Of a DNA stretch of 64,000 nucleotides, positions 1-8,322 are shown in pieces. The notes beneath the pieces are model-generated. The model made no database searches, was not told the DNA's origin, and worked only from the letters and a program-made list of their open reading frames with translations. The stretch is from contig JAJDWR010000083.1 in NCBI GenBank assembly GCA_022825505.1, positions 62,001 through 126,000 on the forward strand, written 5' to 3'. Source of the DNA: Gammaproteobacteria bacterium (GTDB lineage Bacteria > Pseudomonadota > Gammaproteobacteria > Steroidobacterales > Rariloculaceae). Each line of letters begins with the position of its first letter. Positions within the stretch are counted from its first letter, which is position 1. Made by a program: the position numbers and the translations under genes.

Positions 1-728
1 CTGCCGAGCCCCGCGACATCGACGTAGGAGATCACCGAACGCGGGTCCTCGACAGACTCGAGGATCCCCGGCGCACCCGTGGCGAGAATGAGCTTCTCCG
101 CATTCAGGGCCTCCGCAATGGCGGCCGCCACCGTGTCGGCGTTGATATTCAGCAGCGTCCCCGACTCGTCGGCCGACAGCGGGCTGACGACGGGAACCAG
201 GTCGTCGTCCAGTTGCTTGAGGAGAATGCCCGTGTCGACTTCATCGATGTCGCCCACGAAACCGTAGTCCACCGTCTCGCCGGAATCGTCACCGGTGGCC
301 ACCGGGGGCCGCCGATGCGCCTTGATCAGCCCGGCGTCCACGCCGCTGATGCCCACGGCAGCGATTCCCAGGTCCCGGCACGCGGCCAGGATCCGGGTGT
401 TGATCTGGCCGTTGAGGACCATGGTCGCAACTTCGAGCGAGCGCCGGTCGGTGATCCGCCGGCCTTCCACGAACTCGCTGGAGACGCCCAGGGCGCTGGC
501 CAGTTGGGTCGACTGCGGCCCGCCGCCGTGTACCACGACCACGCGGATGCCTACGCCGTGCAGGATGCCCACCTGCTCCATCAGCGCCCGCGTCCCCTCC
601 GGCGAGACGAAGGCATCGCCGCCGGCCTTGAGCACGAAGACCTTGCGCTTGAACATGCGGATGTAGGGCACCGCGCGCTTGAGCGCCTGTACCGTGATGG
701 CTCGTTCGTCTCTGCTCAGTGGTCGCAT
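1..728 (-). CDS. argB: Acetylglutamate kinase (ArgB), 3' end cut by window edge
   Basis: Reading the minus strand from an ATG at 728 gives an open frame to the window edge (about 242 codons). It encodes an amino-acid kinase that phosphorylates N-acyl-L-glutamate, the second step of arginine synthesis. Seen directly: an N-terminal KAGG nucleotide-binding motif (VLKAGGDAF), the glycine-rich VVVHGGGPQS substrate loop, an LNGQINTRI segment and the C-terminal NINADTVAAAIAEAL stretch typical of ArgB. The C-terminus is missing. It is the last visible gene of the arginine operon, about 95 bp downstream of argF'. Since the neighbouring carbamoyltransferase suggests succinylated intermediates, the true substrate could be N-succinylglutamate; that is inference. 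Family call is secure. Confidence 0.93.
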   Translation of the reverse strand, partial: MRPLSRDERAITVQALKRAVPYIRMFKRKVFVLKAGGDAFVSPEGTRALMEQVGILHGVGIRVVVVHGGGPQSTQLASALGVSSEFVEGRRITDRRSLEVATMVLNGQINTRILAACRDLGIAAVGISGVDAGLIKAHRRPPVATGDDSGETVDYGFVGDIDEVDTGILLKQLDDDLVPVVSPLSADESGTLLNINADTVAAAIAEALNAEKLILATGAPGILESVEDPRSVISYVDVAGLG

Positions 729-823
729 GTCCCTATCCTGTTTGGTGGACGCTCGTCCGTCTACCGGTCACTCGATGCACGCCAGAGTCCCGTTTGATGG
801 ACGCTAGTCCGTTCCCGGCCCGT

Positions 824-1825
824 TCAACCTTTCATCATCCGGTACAGCACGGCCATCTGCGCCAGCATCCGGTTGCGTGCCTGCGGCACCACCACGCTTC
901 GTGGACCGTCGAGGATCCCATCGGCCACGACCACGCCGCGGCGCACCGGCAGACAGTGCATGAAGCGGCAGTCCTCGCGGGCCGGCTCGAACCAGGGTTC
1001 ATCCACGCACCAGCCCAGGAGTTCCTCGCGCAGGGCCTGATCGCCCGGCCGGTCGCCGTAGTGCAACGTGGACGACCACGACTTCGCGTAGATTACGTGC
1101 GCGCCTTCCATGGCCTCGCGGCGGTCGTCGGTTTCGGTGACGCTGCCGCCCGAGGCTGCTGCCAGCCGGCGCGCCTGGTTCATGACCGGCGGCGGCAGTT
1201 CGAATCCGGGCGGCCGCAGCACGGTCACGTCCATGCCGCGCTGGCTGGCCATGCGCACCGCGGCGGCGGGCACGGCCAGCGGCAGCGCCAGCGGGTGATA
1301 GGCCCAGGAAAGCACGAACTTTCCGCCTTCAGCGGGTATGCCCAGGTCGTCGAGAGTCTTCCAGTCCGCCAGGCTCTGGCAGGGGTGCTGGATCGCCGAC
1401 TCCATGTTGATGACCGGCACGTCCACCAGCGACACCAGGTTCTCGAACTCGGTGTCGGCCAGGTCCTCATCCAAATCACGCCGCTCGGCGAAGGCTCGAA
1501 TGCCGATCGCATCGCCGTAGGAGGCGATGACCGGCACTGCCTCGCGGACATGCTCCGCGGCCGCCCCGTCCATCACGATGCCCGGCCGGGCCTCAAGGCC
1601 GTGAATGGACATCTCCGGGGAGATCACGAACGATCCGCCGCCCAGCCGCGCCATGGCCGCCTGAAACGACGCCAGCGTTCTCAGCGACGGGCTGAGAAAG
1701 AGCAGCGACAGGACCTTGCCTTCGAGCGCATGGGGTTCGGGCAGGCGCTCCAGGCGGCCGGCCAGTTCCAGCAGGCCGGCGATTTCCTGGGCGTCGAAAT
1801 CCGTCAGATCGTTAAAGCGTTTCAC
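824..1825 (-). CDS. argF': N-acyl-L-ornithine carbamoyltransferase (ArgF', acetyl/succinyl type)
   Basis: Transfers the carbamoyl group to an N-acylated ornithine, a replacement for ordinary OTCase. I chose the GTG at 1825 because the product then begins VKRFNDL, matching family N-termini; it overlaps the argD end by 14 nt. Family signatures seen: PSLRT carbamoyl-phosphate loop (45-50), INMESAIQHPCQS, FVLSWAYHP, VIYAKSW and FMHCLPVRR near the C-terminus. The residue that separates acetyl- from succinylornithine enzymes (Glu92 in Xanthomonas campestris, Pro90 in Bacteroides fragilis) aligns with Ala90 here, in MDGAAAEH. Published Glu92Ala change converts the Xanthomonas enzyme to succinylornithine use, so succinyl specificity is predicted. 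The second Arg of the usual S-x-R-T-R loop is Leu51. 333 aa, normal length. Confidence 0.9.
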   Translation of the reverse strand: MKRFNDLTDFDAQEIAGLLELAGRLERLPEPHALEGKVLSLLFLSPSLRTLASFQAAMARLGGGSFVISPEMSIHGLEARPGIVMDGAAAEHVREAVPVIASYGDAIGIRAFAERRDLDEDLADTEFENLVSLVDVPVINMESAIQHPCQSLADWKTLDDLGIPAEGGKFVLSWAYHPLALPLAVPAAAVRMASQRGMDVTVLRPPGFELPPPVMNQARRLAAASGGSVTETDDRREAMEGAHVIYAKSWSSTLHYGDRPGDQALREELLGWCVDEPWFEPAREDCRFMHCLPVRRGVVVADGILDGPRSVVVPQARNRMLAQMAVLYRMMKG

Positions 1826-2963
1826 TATCGAGTTCCTCCAGCGCCCGGGCCAGGCGCTTGACATGCCGTGTTTCGAGAATGAGCGGCGGCAGAAGCCGCA
1901 GTACGTGGGGATCGGCGCTTGTGCCGGTGAGGATGTCCTTGCGGAGCAGAGCCTCAAGCACAGAGGCGGCGCGCGGGTCCGTGCGAAGACCGACCAGCAG
2001 GCCCGCGCCGCAGGTCCCGGTGACCGGGCCGCGCACGCAGGTTTCGATGATGCGGGCGGACGTCTCGCGCACCCGGGCCAGCAGGTTGTCCGATTCGATC
2101 ACCTCAAGCACCGTGTTGATCGCCGCGCAGGCCAACGGACCGCCGCCGAAGGTGCTGCCCAGGGCGCCGAAGCCGATGTCGGCGGCCAGTTCCGCGGTCA
2201 TCAACACCGCGGCGCATGGGAAACCGCCGCCCAGGCCCTTGGCCGCGGTCAACAGATCCGGGCGTACGTCGTAGTAGTCCGCGCCGAACGGCTCTCCGAG
2301 TCGGCCGACCCCGGTCTGTACCTCATCCAGGATCAACAGCGCGCCGCTGCGGTCGCAGCATTCCCGCGCAGCCGCCATGAACGGCCGTGAGAAATCGAAG
2401 GCGCCCGCCACACCCTGCACCGGTTCGATGATCACCGCGGCGGTATCGCTGCCCACGGCCGCTTGCAGCGCATCGACGTCGTTGCGCGGTACGAACGTGA
2501 CGTCGAACGGCGTGCGCGGAAAACCGTACCAGGACTGCGATCCCCAACTCACCGCCGCCGCCGCGGCCGTACGGCCGTGAAACGCATGTTCCATGGCCAC
2601 TACCTTGTTTCGGCCGGTGGAACGCAGCGCGATGCGCAACGCATTCTCATTGGCCTCGGCGCCGCTGTTGACGAAAAACACGCGCGACAGCGGTTCCGGC
2701 GCGAAGTCCGCCAGCCGTTCGGCAGCCTCGTCCCTGATCTTCAGCGCAACGATATTGCTCTGGAACTGCAGGGCCTGCGCTTGCCGGCCGATCGCCTCGG
2801 TCAGGCGCGGATGCGCGTACCCCAGGGCCGCCACGGCGTGCCCGCCGTAGAGGTCCAGCACGCGGCGCCCGCGGCCGTCTTCAAGGTACACGCCGCGTCC
2901 GCTGACGGACTTAAGCGGCACCAGCGGATAGACCTCGCTCAGGTTGGCGGCCGGCCGGTTCAT
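1812..2963 (-). CDS. argD: N-acetyl/succinyl-ornithine aminotransferase (ArgD)
   Basis: PLP-dependent class III aminotransferase converting N-acylglutamate semialdehyde to N-acylornithine. Seen: VYLEDGRGRRVLDLYGG N-terminal region, FFVNSGAEANE, FHGRT, the cofactor-contacting LILDEVQTGVGR and the Schiff-base lysine in AAKGLGGGFP, then STFGGGPLAC. Length 383 aa is normal. The ATG at 2963 sits in a TGATG junction with the argC stop (1-nt overlap), which fixes the start; the open frame further upstream is antisense-free extension only. The end overlaps the argF' GTG start by 14 nt. This tight coupling implies one transcript controlled upstream at argR. Acyl preference (acetyl or succinyl) cannot be read from the sequence. 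Confidence 0.94.
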   Translation of the reverse strand: MNRPAANLSEVYPLVPLKSVSGRGVYLEDGRGRRVLDLYGGHAVAALGYAHPRLTEAIGRQAQALQFQSNIVALKIRDEAAERLADFAPEPLSRVFFVNSGAEANENALRIALRSTGRNKVVAMEHAFHGRTAAAAAVSWGSQSWYGFPRTPFDVTFVPRNDVDALQAAVGSDTAAVIIEPVQGVAGAFDFSRPFMAAARECCDRSGALLILDEVQTGVGRLGEPFGADYYDVRPDLLTAAKGLGGGFPCAAVLMTAELAADIGFGALGSTFGGGPLACAAINTVLEVIESDNLLARVRETSARIIETCVRGPVTGTCGAGLLVGLRTDPRAASVLEALLRKDILTGTSADPHVLRLLPPLILETRHVKRLARALEELDSETL

Positions 2964-4024
2964 CAGACCCACCCCACGGGGGCGATCGGCAGTCCGGTGG
3001 TGTCGGGCCACCCCGCCAGCCGGTTGACCCACTGCAGTGCCCCGCCGGCCGCGCCCTTGACCAGGTTGTCCAGCACGCAGCACACGGCGATCGCGCCGTT
3101 GTCCCGATGCACGCTGAGCAGCGCGTTGTTGGTGCCGACGATGTCCTTGAGGCGCGGCGGGGACTCGACGACACGGACAAAGCTCGAATCCCGGTAGAAG
3201 TCCGCGAGCGCCGAGGCAATGTCCTCCACCCCGTTCGGCCCCGCCGGTTCGGCGAAGACCGTGGCGTGAATGCCGCGCGCGAACGGGCCGGAGTGGGGAA
3301 CGAAGTGAAGCTCAATCTCCCGTCCCGTCGCCGCCTCGGCCAGCTCGCACACTTCCGGTGCATGGCGGTGGATCAGCGGCCGGTAGGCGAACAGATTGCT
3401 CTGGCGCAGGGGATGGTGGGTCGTCTCCCGGGGCGTGCGCCCGGCGCCCGTGCTGCCGGTGACCGCGCTGGCAAAGAACGCCGGTTTGGCCGCACCCAGC
3501 GAAACCAGCGGCACCAGCGACAGCAGCAGCGCGGTCGCAAAGCAGCCCGGCTGGGCGGCATGGGGCGTGGTCAACGTGTCCAGGTGCTCGGGTACCGCGC
3601 AACTGAACTCATCCAGAAGCTGCGGTGCCGAATGCGCACTGCCGTAGACCGACTCGAACCGCTCCGCCGACCGGCTGCGAAAGTCCGCCGAGGCATCGAC
3701 CACCGACACCTGCACGCCTGCCGCGGTGGCGCCATCCAGGACCTTCGCCACGATCGACGCGGAGACTCCGTGGGGCGCGGCAGAGATGACGATCCACCGC
3801 AGCGAATCCCCGAGGGCGTCGAGGGTCTCGTCCAACGGCGCGAACCGCTCCGTCGGATAGACGGCGCTCAGGTGGCTGAAAGCCGAGGCGATCCGCTGCC
3901 CCGGACGGCTCGCGGATACCGCACGGGCCAGCTCCAGCCGCGGATGGCCGGCCAGCAGCGCCAGGACTTCCCCGGCGACGTAACCGGAACCGCCCAGGAC
4001 GATGACGGGCAGCGACTCGTTCAT
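2963..4024 (-). CDS. argC: N-acetyl-gamma-glutamyl-phosphate reductase (ArgC)
   Basis: NADPH-dependent reductase for the third step of arginine synthesis, turning acylglutamyl phosphate into the semialdehyde. Seen: Rossmann motif VLGGSGYVAGE at the N-terminus, the catalytic cysteine in AAQPGCFATA, TGSTGAGR, and late HFVPHSGPFARGIHAT and LDNLVKGAAGGALQ segments. 353 aa. The ATG at 4024 overlaps the upstream DUF1611-like stop in an ATGA, deciding the start. PGCFAT and the short-type length resemble the Bacteroidetes/Xanthomonadales ArgC group, in keeping with ArgF' rather than ArgF downstream. Confidence 0.94.
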   Translation of the reverse strand: MNESLPVIVLGGSGYVAGEVLALLAGHPRLELARAVSASRPGQRIASAFSHLSAVYPTERFAPLDETLDALGDSLRWIVISAAPHGVSASIVAKVLDGATAAGVQVSVVDASADFRSRSAERFESVYGSAHSAPQLLDEFSCAVPEHLDTLTTPHAAQPGCFATALLLSLVPLVSLGAAKPAFFASAVTGSTGAGRTPRETTHHPLRQSNLFAYRPLIHRHAPEVCELAEAATGREIELHFVPHSGPFARGIHATVFAEPAGPNGVEDIASALADFYRDSSFVRVVESPPRLKDIVGTNNALLSVHRDNGAIAVCCVLDNLVKGAAGGALQWVNRLAGWPDTTGLPIAPVGWV

Positions 4025-5094
4025 GATGCGTCCTCCGGCCGCGCCGGCCCGAGCCCGATCCGGTCGTGGATCAGGTCGCCCAGTTCGGCGCCCTGGGTCA
4101 GCGCGTTGGCCGCGGGCACGTTCATTCGTTCCCGGATGATCTCGATGCCCACCTGGTTGTCGGTGGCGGGACCGGTGACGGCGGCGGGTTCCAGTTCGTA
4201 CCGGTCGCGCAGCAGCTTGACCCCGCCCCAGGCGGCCACGGGATCGTTCGCGCAAAGCACGACGGCGCTGAGCACCCGGCGCACTTCGGGATCCATCAGA
4301 ATGGCCTCGACCCCGTAGGCGCCCAGCAGGCCGTCGCCCAGTTCGAAGACGATGGCGTCGGGCGCCTCCCCCGAAAGGGACGACAGGAGTTTGCGCGTGA
4401 GCGCCGGGGCGTTCTCGGACGTCGTACAGACGATTCCGTGGTCGGAGAAGATACCGGTATTGCGCGCGCCGGCATCCTCCATCACCAGGATATCCCGCTG
4501 CAGGGCCACGCCGGTGGCCTTGAAGGCGTCCACCGTCAGGCCGAGTTGGCAGAACCGGCTCACCACGGCGCAGACCGCAGCCGTCTTGCCGGAATTCATG
4601 CAGGTGCCGGCGAACGCCACCACGGGGATTCCGTCCAGGTTCAGAGCCGGCGGATCGTCCGCGGGCCGCCCTGCGACCCGGGCCGGTACGCCGATGCGCT
4701 CGCCCAGGTAGGGAAAGTCAAGCACCACGCCGAGCACCCGGCAGTCGAAGGGCCGGCCGTGGTTGGGGTTCATCGAGTCGCAGACGCCAAGTACGCCGCC
4801 CAGGTTCAGGAGCTGAACTTCGTCACCCGGTTCGAGATGCTCCGGCAGGTGCCCCGAATAGCCGAACAGCGCCTTGCGGTGACCCAGGGCGCCGACGATG
4901 ACATCGCCGCGCTTGACCTGCGCCATGCGGCCGCTGGTCAGCTCCAGCTTGTTGTAGCGGGACTTGTTGTTCATGACTTCCGCGGCGATGAGCACCCCCT
5001 CCTCACAGGGGATGTCGGAGCTCACCCGGATTTCGCGCCCCAACTCGGCCGCCACGGCAACCGAGGCAATCTTGTCGACGACCACCTTGCGCAT
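4021..5094 (-). CDS. DUF1611-like P-loop protein in the arginine operon; candidate N-acylglutamate synthase
   Basis: A 357-aa protein of unproven function sitting between argG and argC (3 nt after argG, ATGA overlap with argC), so it is co-translated with the pathway. Two parts are visible: a beta-rich N-terminal domain (about 1-150, with KRGDVIVGALGHRK and GYSGHLPE) and a P-loop domain from about 156 with GTCMNSGKT (163-171), then FKATGVALQRD and FELGDGLLGAYG. The second part resembles DUF1611 proteins; a family member, DgcN, is known as a D-glutamate N-acetyltransferase. No argA, argJ or GNAT synthase is in the window, so this protein is a good candidate for the first, acyl-transferring step. 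That role is inference; a kinase-like or regulatory ATPase is the alternative. Confidence 0.6.
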   Translation of the reverse strand: MRKVVVDKIASVAVAAELGREIRVSSDIPCEEGVLIAAEVMNNKSRYNKLELTSGRMAQVKRGDVIVGALGHRKALFGYSGHLPEHLEPGDEVQLLNLGGVLGVCDSMNPNHGRPFDCRVLGVVLDFPYLGERIGVPARVAGRPADDPPALNLDGIPVVAFAGTCMNSGKTAAVCAVVSRFCQLGLTVDAFKATGVALQRDILVMEDAGARNTGIFSDHGIVCTTSENAPALTRKLLSSLSGEAPDAIVFELGDGLLGAYGVEAILMDPEVRRVLSAVVLCANDPVAAWGGVKLLRDRYELEPAAVTGPATDNQVGIEIIRERMNVPAANALTQGAELGDLIHDRIGLGPARPEDAS

Positions 5095-5097
5095 GAC

Positions 5098-6318
5098 TCA
5101 GCCCTCCGCACCGCCGCCCCGCGCCCGGGTCTGCAGCAGCCCCGGCAACGCCATGAGGCGCGAGAATCCCACCGCGTCGGCAGCCGTCCACTCGCCGGCC
5201 GACTCGCCGTACTGCCCGCGGCTGGCGGCCATGAGGGAATGGGGAGACTCCACGCCGGTCACGAACACGCTGCCCGGCCGCAGCAGGCAATGGGCAGCGC
5301 CCGTCACGCGCGCCTGCGACGAGGCCAGCAGCGCCTCGATGTCCCGGCAGACGGGATCCAGTTGCTTGCCCTCGTGGATGAAGTCGCCGTACGCAAGGCT
5401 CACCTGCTCCTTGATCCGCTGCTGCAGCGCCGAAAGCGTCAGTTTTTCGAGTTCGCGGTGGGCCGTCAGCAGTATCGCGGCCGCCGGGGCCTCGAAGGCG
5501 ACCCGGCCCTTGGTGCCCAGAATCGTGTCGCCGAGGTGGATGCCGCGGCCGATGCCGAAGGCGGAGCCGATCTCCTCCAGCCGTTCGATCAACGCCACGG
5601 GGTCCAGCCGCTCGCCGTCCACGGCCACGGGCACGCCGCGGCGGAATTCCACGGTCAGTTCCCGGGCCTCCGCGGGCTTCTCAAGGGCGCCGCGGCTCAG
5701 GACCCACGCGGACTCGGGAATGCTCCCGGACGAATCCAGGGTTTCCGTGCCCCCGATGGTGACGCCCCACAGGCCGCGGTTGATCGAATACGCCGAGCCC
5801 GCCGCCGGCATCGGCAATCCCCGGCCGGACAGGTACTTGATCTGGTCCTGCCGGGCCCAGGCGTGATCCCGGACCGGCGCCAATACCTCCAGTTCCGGCG
5901 CCAGCGTCTTGAGCACGATTTCAAAGCGTACCTGGTCGTTGCCGGCGGCCGTGCATCCATGGGCCACCGTGGTTGAACTCAGCTCGCGGGCCGCGTCGGC
6001 CAGGCAGCGCGCCTGGATACCGCGTTCGGCGCCGACACACAGCGGGTACATCTGCCCCCGGCGTACGTTGCCCATGATCAGGTACTTGAGCACCTGCTCG
6101 AAGAAGTCGCCGCGGGCTTCCACGAGGATGTGATCCACGGCGCCAAGCGCCGCAGCGCGCTCCGCCAGGGCGTCGGCCGCAGCGGCATCGATACCCCCGG
6201 TGTTGACCGTCACGGTGACTACCGGCCGGCCGTAGGTTTCCTTCAGCCACGGCACGCAGAACGACGTATCCAGGCCGCCGGAAAACGCCAGCAAGATGGG
6301 TTGTGCGGTGTTGCTCAC
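5098..6318 (-). CDS. argG: Argininosuccinate synthase (ArgG)
   Basis: ATP-dependent ligase joining citrulline and aspartate. The N-terminal PP-loop ILLAFSGGLDTSFC is clear, followed by HGCTAAGNDQVRFE and the YSINRGLWGVTIGGTETL block, a variant shared with the Bacteroidetes-type enzymes that accompany ArgF'. 406 aa. Start is GTG at 6318, overlapping the argR stop in a GTGA; longer open frame upstream lies inside argR and is rejected. If acylcitrulline is made by ArgF', a deacylase (ArgE-like) is needed before this step; none is in the window and it may lie beyond argB. Confidence 0.95.
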   Translation of the reverse strand: MSNTAQPILLAFSGGLDTSFCVPWLKETYGRPVVTVTVNTGGIDAAAADALAERAAALGAVDHILVEARGDFFEQVLKYLIMGNVRRGQMYPLCVGAERGIQARCLADAARELSSTTVAHGCTAAGNDQVRFEIVLKTLAPELEVLAPVRDHAWARQDQIKYLSGRGLPMPAAGSAYSINRGLWGVTIGGTETLDSSGSIPESAWVLSRGALEKPAEARELTVEFRRGVPVAVDGERLDPVALIERLEEIGSAFGIGRGIHLGDTILGTKGRVAFEAPAAAILLTAHRELEKLTLSALQQRIKEQVSLAYGDFIHEGKQLDPVCRDIEALLASSQARVTGAAHCLLRPGSVFVTGVESPHSLMAASRGQYGESAGEWTAADAVGFSRLMALPGLLQTRARGGGAEG

Positions 6319-6779
6319 TGGATCGCCACCCTTCTGAGCGTTTCCTGCAGCCGCGCAACCAGCCGGCGTTGCGCTCCGGCGCCGGGGGTGGCGACGAAGA
6401 TCGTATCGTCGCCGGAGATCGTGCCCACCACTTCCGGCCAACGGGCGCGGTCCAGGGTCACGCAGACCCGCTGCGCCGCACCGATCGCAGTGCTGATGAC
6501 CAGCAGGTTGGGTCCCGCCACGCGAATGTCCCGGACAAACTCGGCCATGGGCCGCAGCGCATCGCCGTTGCTCCCGCGATCCGGTTCGGGCAAGCTGTAC
6601 CCGGCCGTCCGTTTCGCCACCCCCAGATCGCGCAGGTCGCGGCTGATACTGGACTGGGTGGCTTCAAGCCCCCTGGCACGAAGCAGGCGAACCAGCTCCG
6701 ATTGGCGTCGAATCACGTGGCTCTGCAGCAGTTCCGCGATGGCTCGGCGGCGGCGTTGTTGGTTAGCGGGCGTGGGCAT
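6315..6779 (-). CDS. argR: Arginine repressor ArgR
   Basis: 154-aa ArgR/AhrC family repressor. The N-terminal winged helix (about 6-65) holds RRRAIAELLQSHVIRRQSELVRLL and the recognition segment ATQSSISRDLRDLGVAKR. The C-terminal arginine-binding, hexamerising domain carries the diagnostic GTISGDDTIFVATP. It heads the arginine operon, and its stop overlaps the argG start, so the repressor is made together with the enzymes it should control. A perfect 9-bp inverted repeat 21 bp upstream of its ATG is the probable binding site, implying autoregulation. Confidence 0.95.
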   Translation of the reverse strand: MPTPANQQRRRRAIAELLQSHVIRRQSELVRLLRARGLEATQSSISRDLRDLGVAKRTAGYSLPEPDRGSNGDALRPMAEFVRDIRVAGPNLLVISTAIGAAQRVCVTLDRARWPEVVGTISGDDTIFVATPGAGAQRRLVARLQETLRRVAIQ

Positions 6780-6800
6780 GGGTGCTTGCCTAGCATAAAA

Positions 6801-6828
6801 TTGCGCATAGACTAATGATTATGCGCAA
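6801..6828. promoter_or_regulatory. Probable ArgR operator (palindromic ARG-box-like site)
   Basis: TTGCGCATA (6801-6809) and TATGCGCAA (6820-6828) form a perfect 9-bp inverted repeat around a 10-nt AT-rich centre. It lies 21 bp upstream of argR and 74 bp upstream of the divergent esterase gene. Position and symmetry fit an ArgR operator, although arms are GC-richer than the E. coli ARG box. It could control both directions. Confidence 0.72.
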
Positions 6829-6902
6829 ACAATGCAACCATGGCGGCGATCGGCCGATGGCCGAACTTTCGGCGCGGACTGCCGGGACAACGGAGCTACC
6901 CG

Positions 6903-7577
6903 ATGGAACGGATGCAAGTGGAACCGATTGAGATCGATACCGGCAGGAACCCCGCCTGGTCGCTGATTTTCCTGCACGGACTGGGTGCCGACGGCCATGA
7001 CTTCGCAGCGCTGCCCCGGGAGATGAGTCTCCCCGTGCCCGTGCGCTTCATTCTTCCCCACGCGCCGGTCGTCCCGGTCACCATCAACGGCGGATTATTC
7101 ATGCCCGCCTGGTACGACATCCTCACACTGGACTGGAACGGTCCCGAAGACGCCGCCGGTGTGCGCAACAGCGGCCGCGAACTGCAGGGACTGATCCAGC
7201 GGGAGACGGAGCGGGGAATCCCCTCCCACCGCGTGTTCGTCGGGGGTTTCTCCCAGGGAGGCTCGGTGGCGTTGTTTACGGGTCTGCGCTATCGGGACCC
7301 GCTCGCCGGGATCATTGCGCTGTCGACCTGGATGCCGCTGCCCGACACGCTTGCGCAGGAGAGCGCCGACGCCAATCGGTCGGTACCCGTCTTCATGGCG
7401 CACGGCACGTACGACCCTACGGTTCCCGTGAAGTTCGGCGCCCGTTCCCGCGATCAGCTACGCGCGCGGGACTACGACGTGCACTGGAGCACCTACCCCA
7501 TGGAGCACGCCGTCTGCCCGCAGGAGATCGCCGATCTCAACGACTGGCTTGCAGCGCGTCTGCGGTCGCCGGACTGA
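6903..7577 (+). CDS. Alpha/beta hydrolase, carboxylesterase/phospholipase family
   Basis: 224-aa cytoplasmic serine hydrolase of the small carboxylesterase/acyl-protein thioesterase type. Seen: the oxyanion region LIFLHGLGADGHDF (21-34), nucleophile Ser117 in GFSQGGS, Asp171 in HGTYDPTVP and His202 in MEHAVC, a full catalytic triad in order. ATG 6903 is preceded by GGAG at a good distance; an ATG at 6840 lacks a site and would extend into the leader. The gene diverges from argR. Its 3' end overlaps the NRDE gene tail-to-tail by 41 nt. Substrate unknown; simple esters or lysophospholipids are typical. Confidence 0.88.
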   Translation: MERMQVEPIEIDTGRNPAWSLIFLHGLGADGHDFAALPREMSLPVPVRFILPHAPVVPVTINGGLFMPAWYDILTLDWNGPEDAAGVRNSGRELQGLIQRETERGIPSHRVFVGGFSQGGSVALFTGLRYRDPLAGIIALSTWMPLPDTLAQESADANRSVPVFMAHGTYDPTVPVKFGARSRDQLRARDYDVHWSTYPMEHAVCPQEIADLNDWLAARLRSPD

Positions 7578-8316
7578 AACGGAAGGCGCTCTCGCCCTGC
7601 CGCTGCCCTTCGGCATCATAGCGGCGCTCGGCAAACATCAGGTTCCCGTCCCGGGACAGCAGCACCACCGTCGCTGACCGCGTTCCGTAGCGTGGGTCCC
7701 GGACAAACACCGAGCGCGCGCGCCAGTGCAGTTCTGTCCCCCCGGAGCCGGCATGCTGCGGCCCCCGGGTTTCCAGCAGCCCGAACAGCCTCCGCATCAG
7801 GTCGGCCCGCTCCGGCCCGTCGTCGAGAATGGCCGCAAGGCCGGAGGCGGCAAACTCGGTTTTCGGCCAGGACGTACCCAGCGGTGCGTTGCTCAGGACG
7901 TGGATGCCGCCTGCCAGCCGTTGCGCGCCGGATCGATTGGCCGAATGGAACAGCCCCTCGCCGTCGAAAAGCAGAAGGTTGTACGGCCCGTATTCGGCGG
8001 GCGCCCTGGCCCGCTCCCCGCAAAACCGTTCCGCTGCATGCGGGGCCGCGAGGTAGTCGCTGACCAGGTGTCCACGGGAGCCGGTAAAGGTCCGGCCTTG
8101 CGGAGAAGGCTGGTTGGTCACCGCAGCCAGACGGCCACGCCGGTCCACGGCCAGCCAGCTTCCTCCCGCCTCCAGATCCCGTCCCCCGAGGATGCCGGAG
8201 GGCTCCTTCCACCAGTCCGCGGCGGCCGTGGACCTGCGGTGGGATTCGTCGCGGTTGGCCGCGACCACGAGGGGAAATGCCTCGCTGACGCCGACCGCGA
8301 ACGCCGCGAGGCACAC
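7537..8316 (-). CDS. NRDE family protein (TANGO2-like)
   Basis: 259-aa member of the NRDE/TANGO2 family, named for the Asn-Arg-Asp-Glu string seen here as AANRDES (residues about 19-25). Cys2 follows the initiator Met (MCLAAFAV), as expected for an N-terminal-nucleophile hydrolase fold. Also visible: DWW, ILGGRDLEAGGSWLAVDRRGR and a late ERRYDAEG. Bacterial members have been linked to haem or lipid handling, but no reaction is established. Six bases separate its start from the FlhC-like stop upstream on the same strand, so the two may be cotranscribed. Its end overlaps the convergent esterase gene. Confidence 0.88.
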   Translation of the reverse strand: MCLAAFAVGVSEAFPLVVAANRDESHRRSTAAADWWKEPSGILGGRDLEAGGSWLAVDRRGRLAAVTNQPSPQGRTFTGSRGHLVSDYLAAPHAAERFCGERARAPAEYGPYNLLLFDGEGLFHSANRSGAQRLAGGIHVLSNAPLGTSWPKTEFAASGLAAILDDGPERADLMRRLFGLLETRGPQHAGSGGTELHWRARSVFVRDPRYGTRSATVVLLSRDGNLMFAERRYDAEGQRQGESAFRFSPATADALQASR

Positions 8317-8322
8317 CGGGGT

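Noticed and set aside
4066..5976. 636-codon plus-strand open frame
   Set aside because: It lies antisense to the DUF1611-like and argG genes and has no start signal. Long shadow frames are normal in GC-rich DNA.
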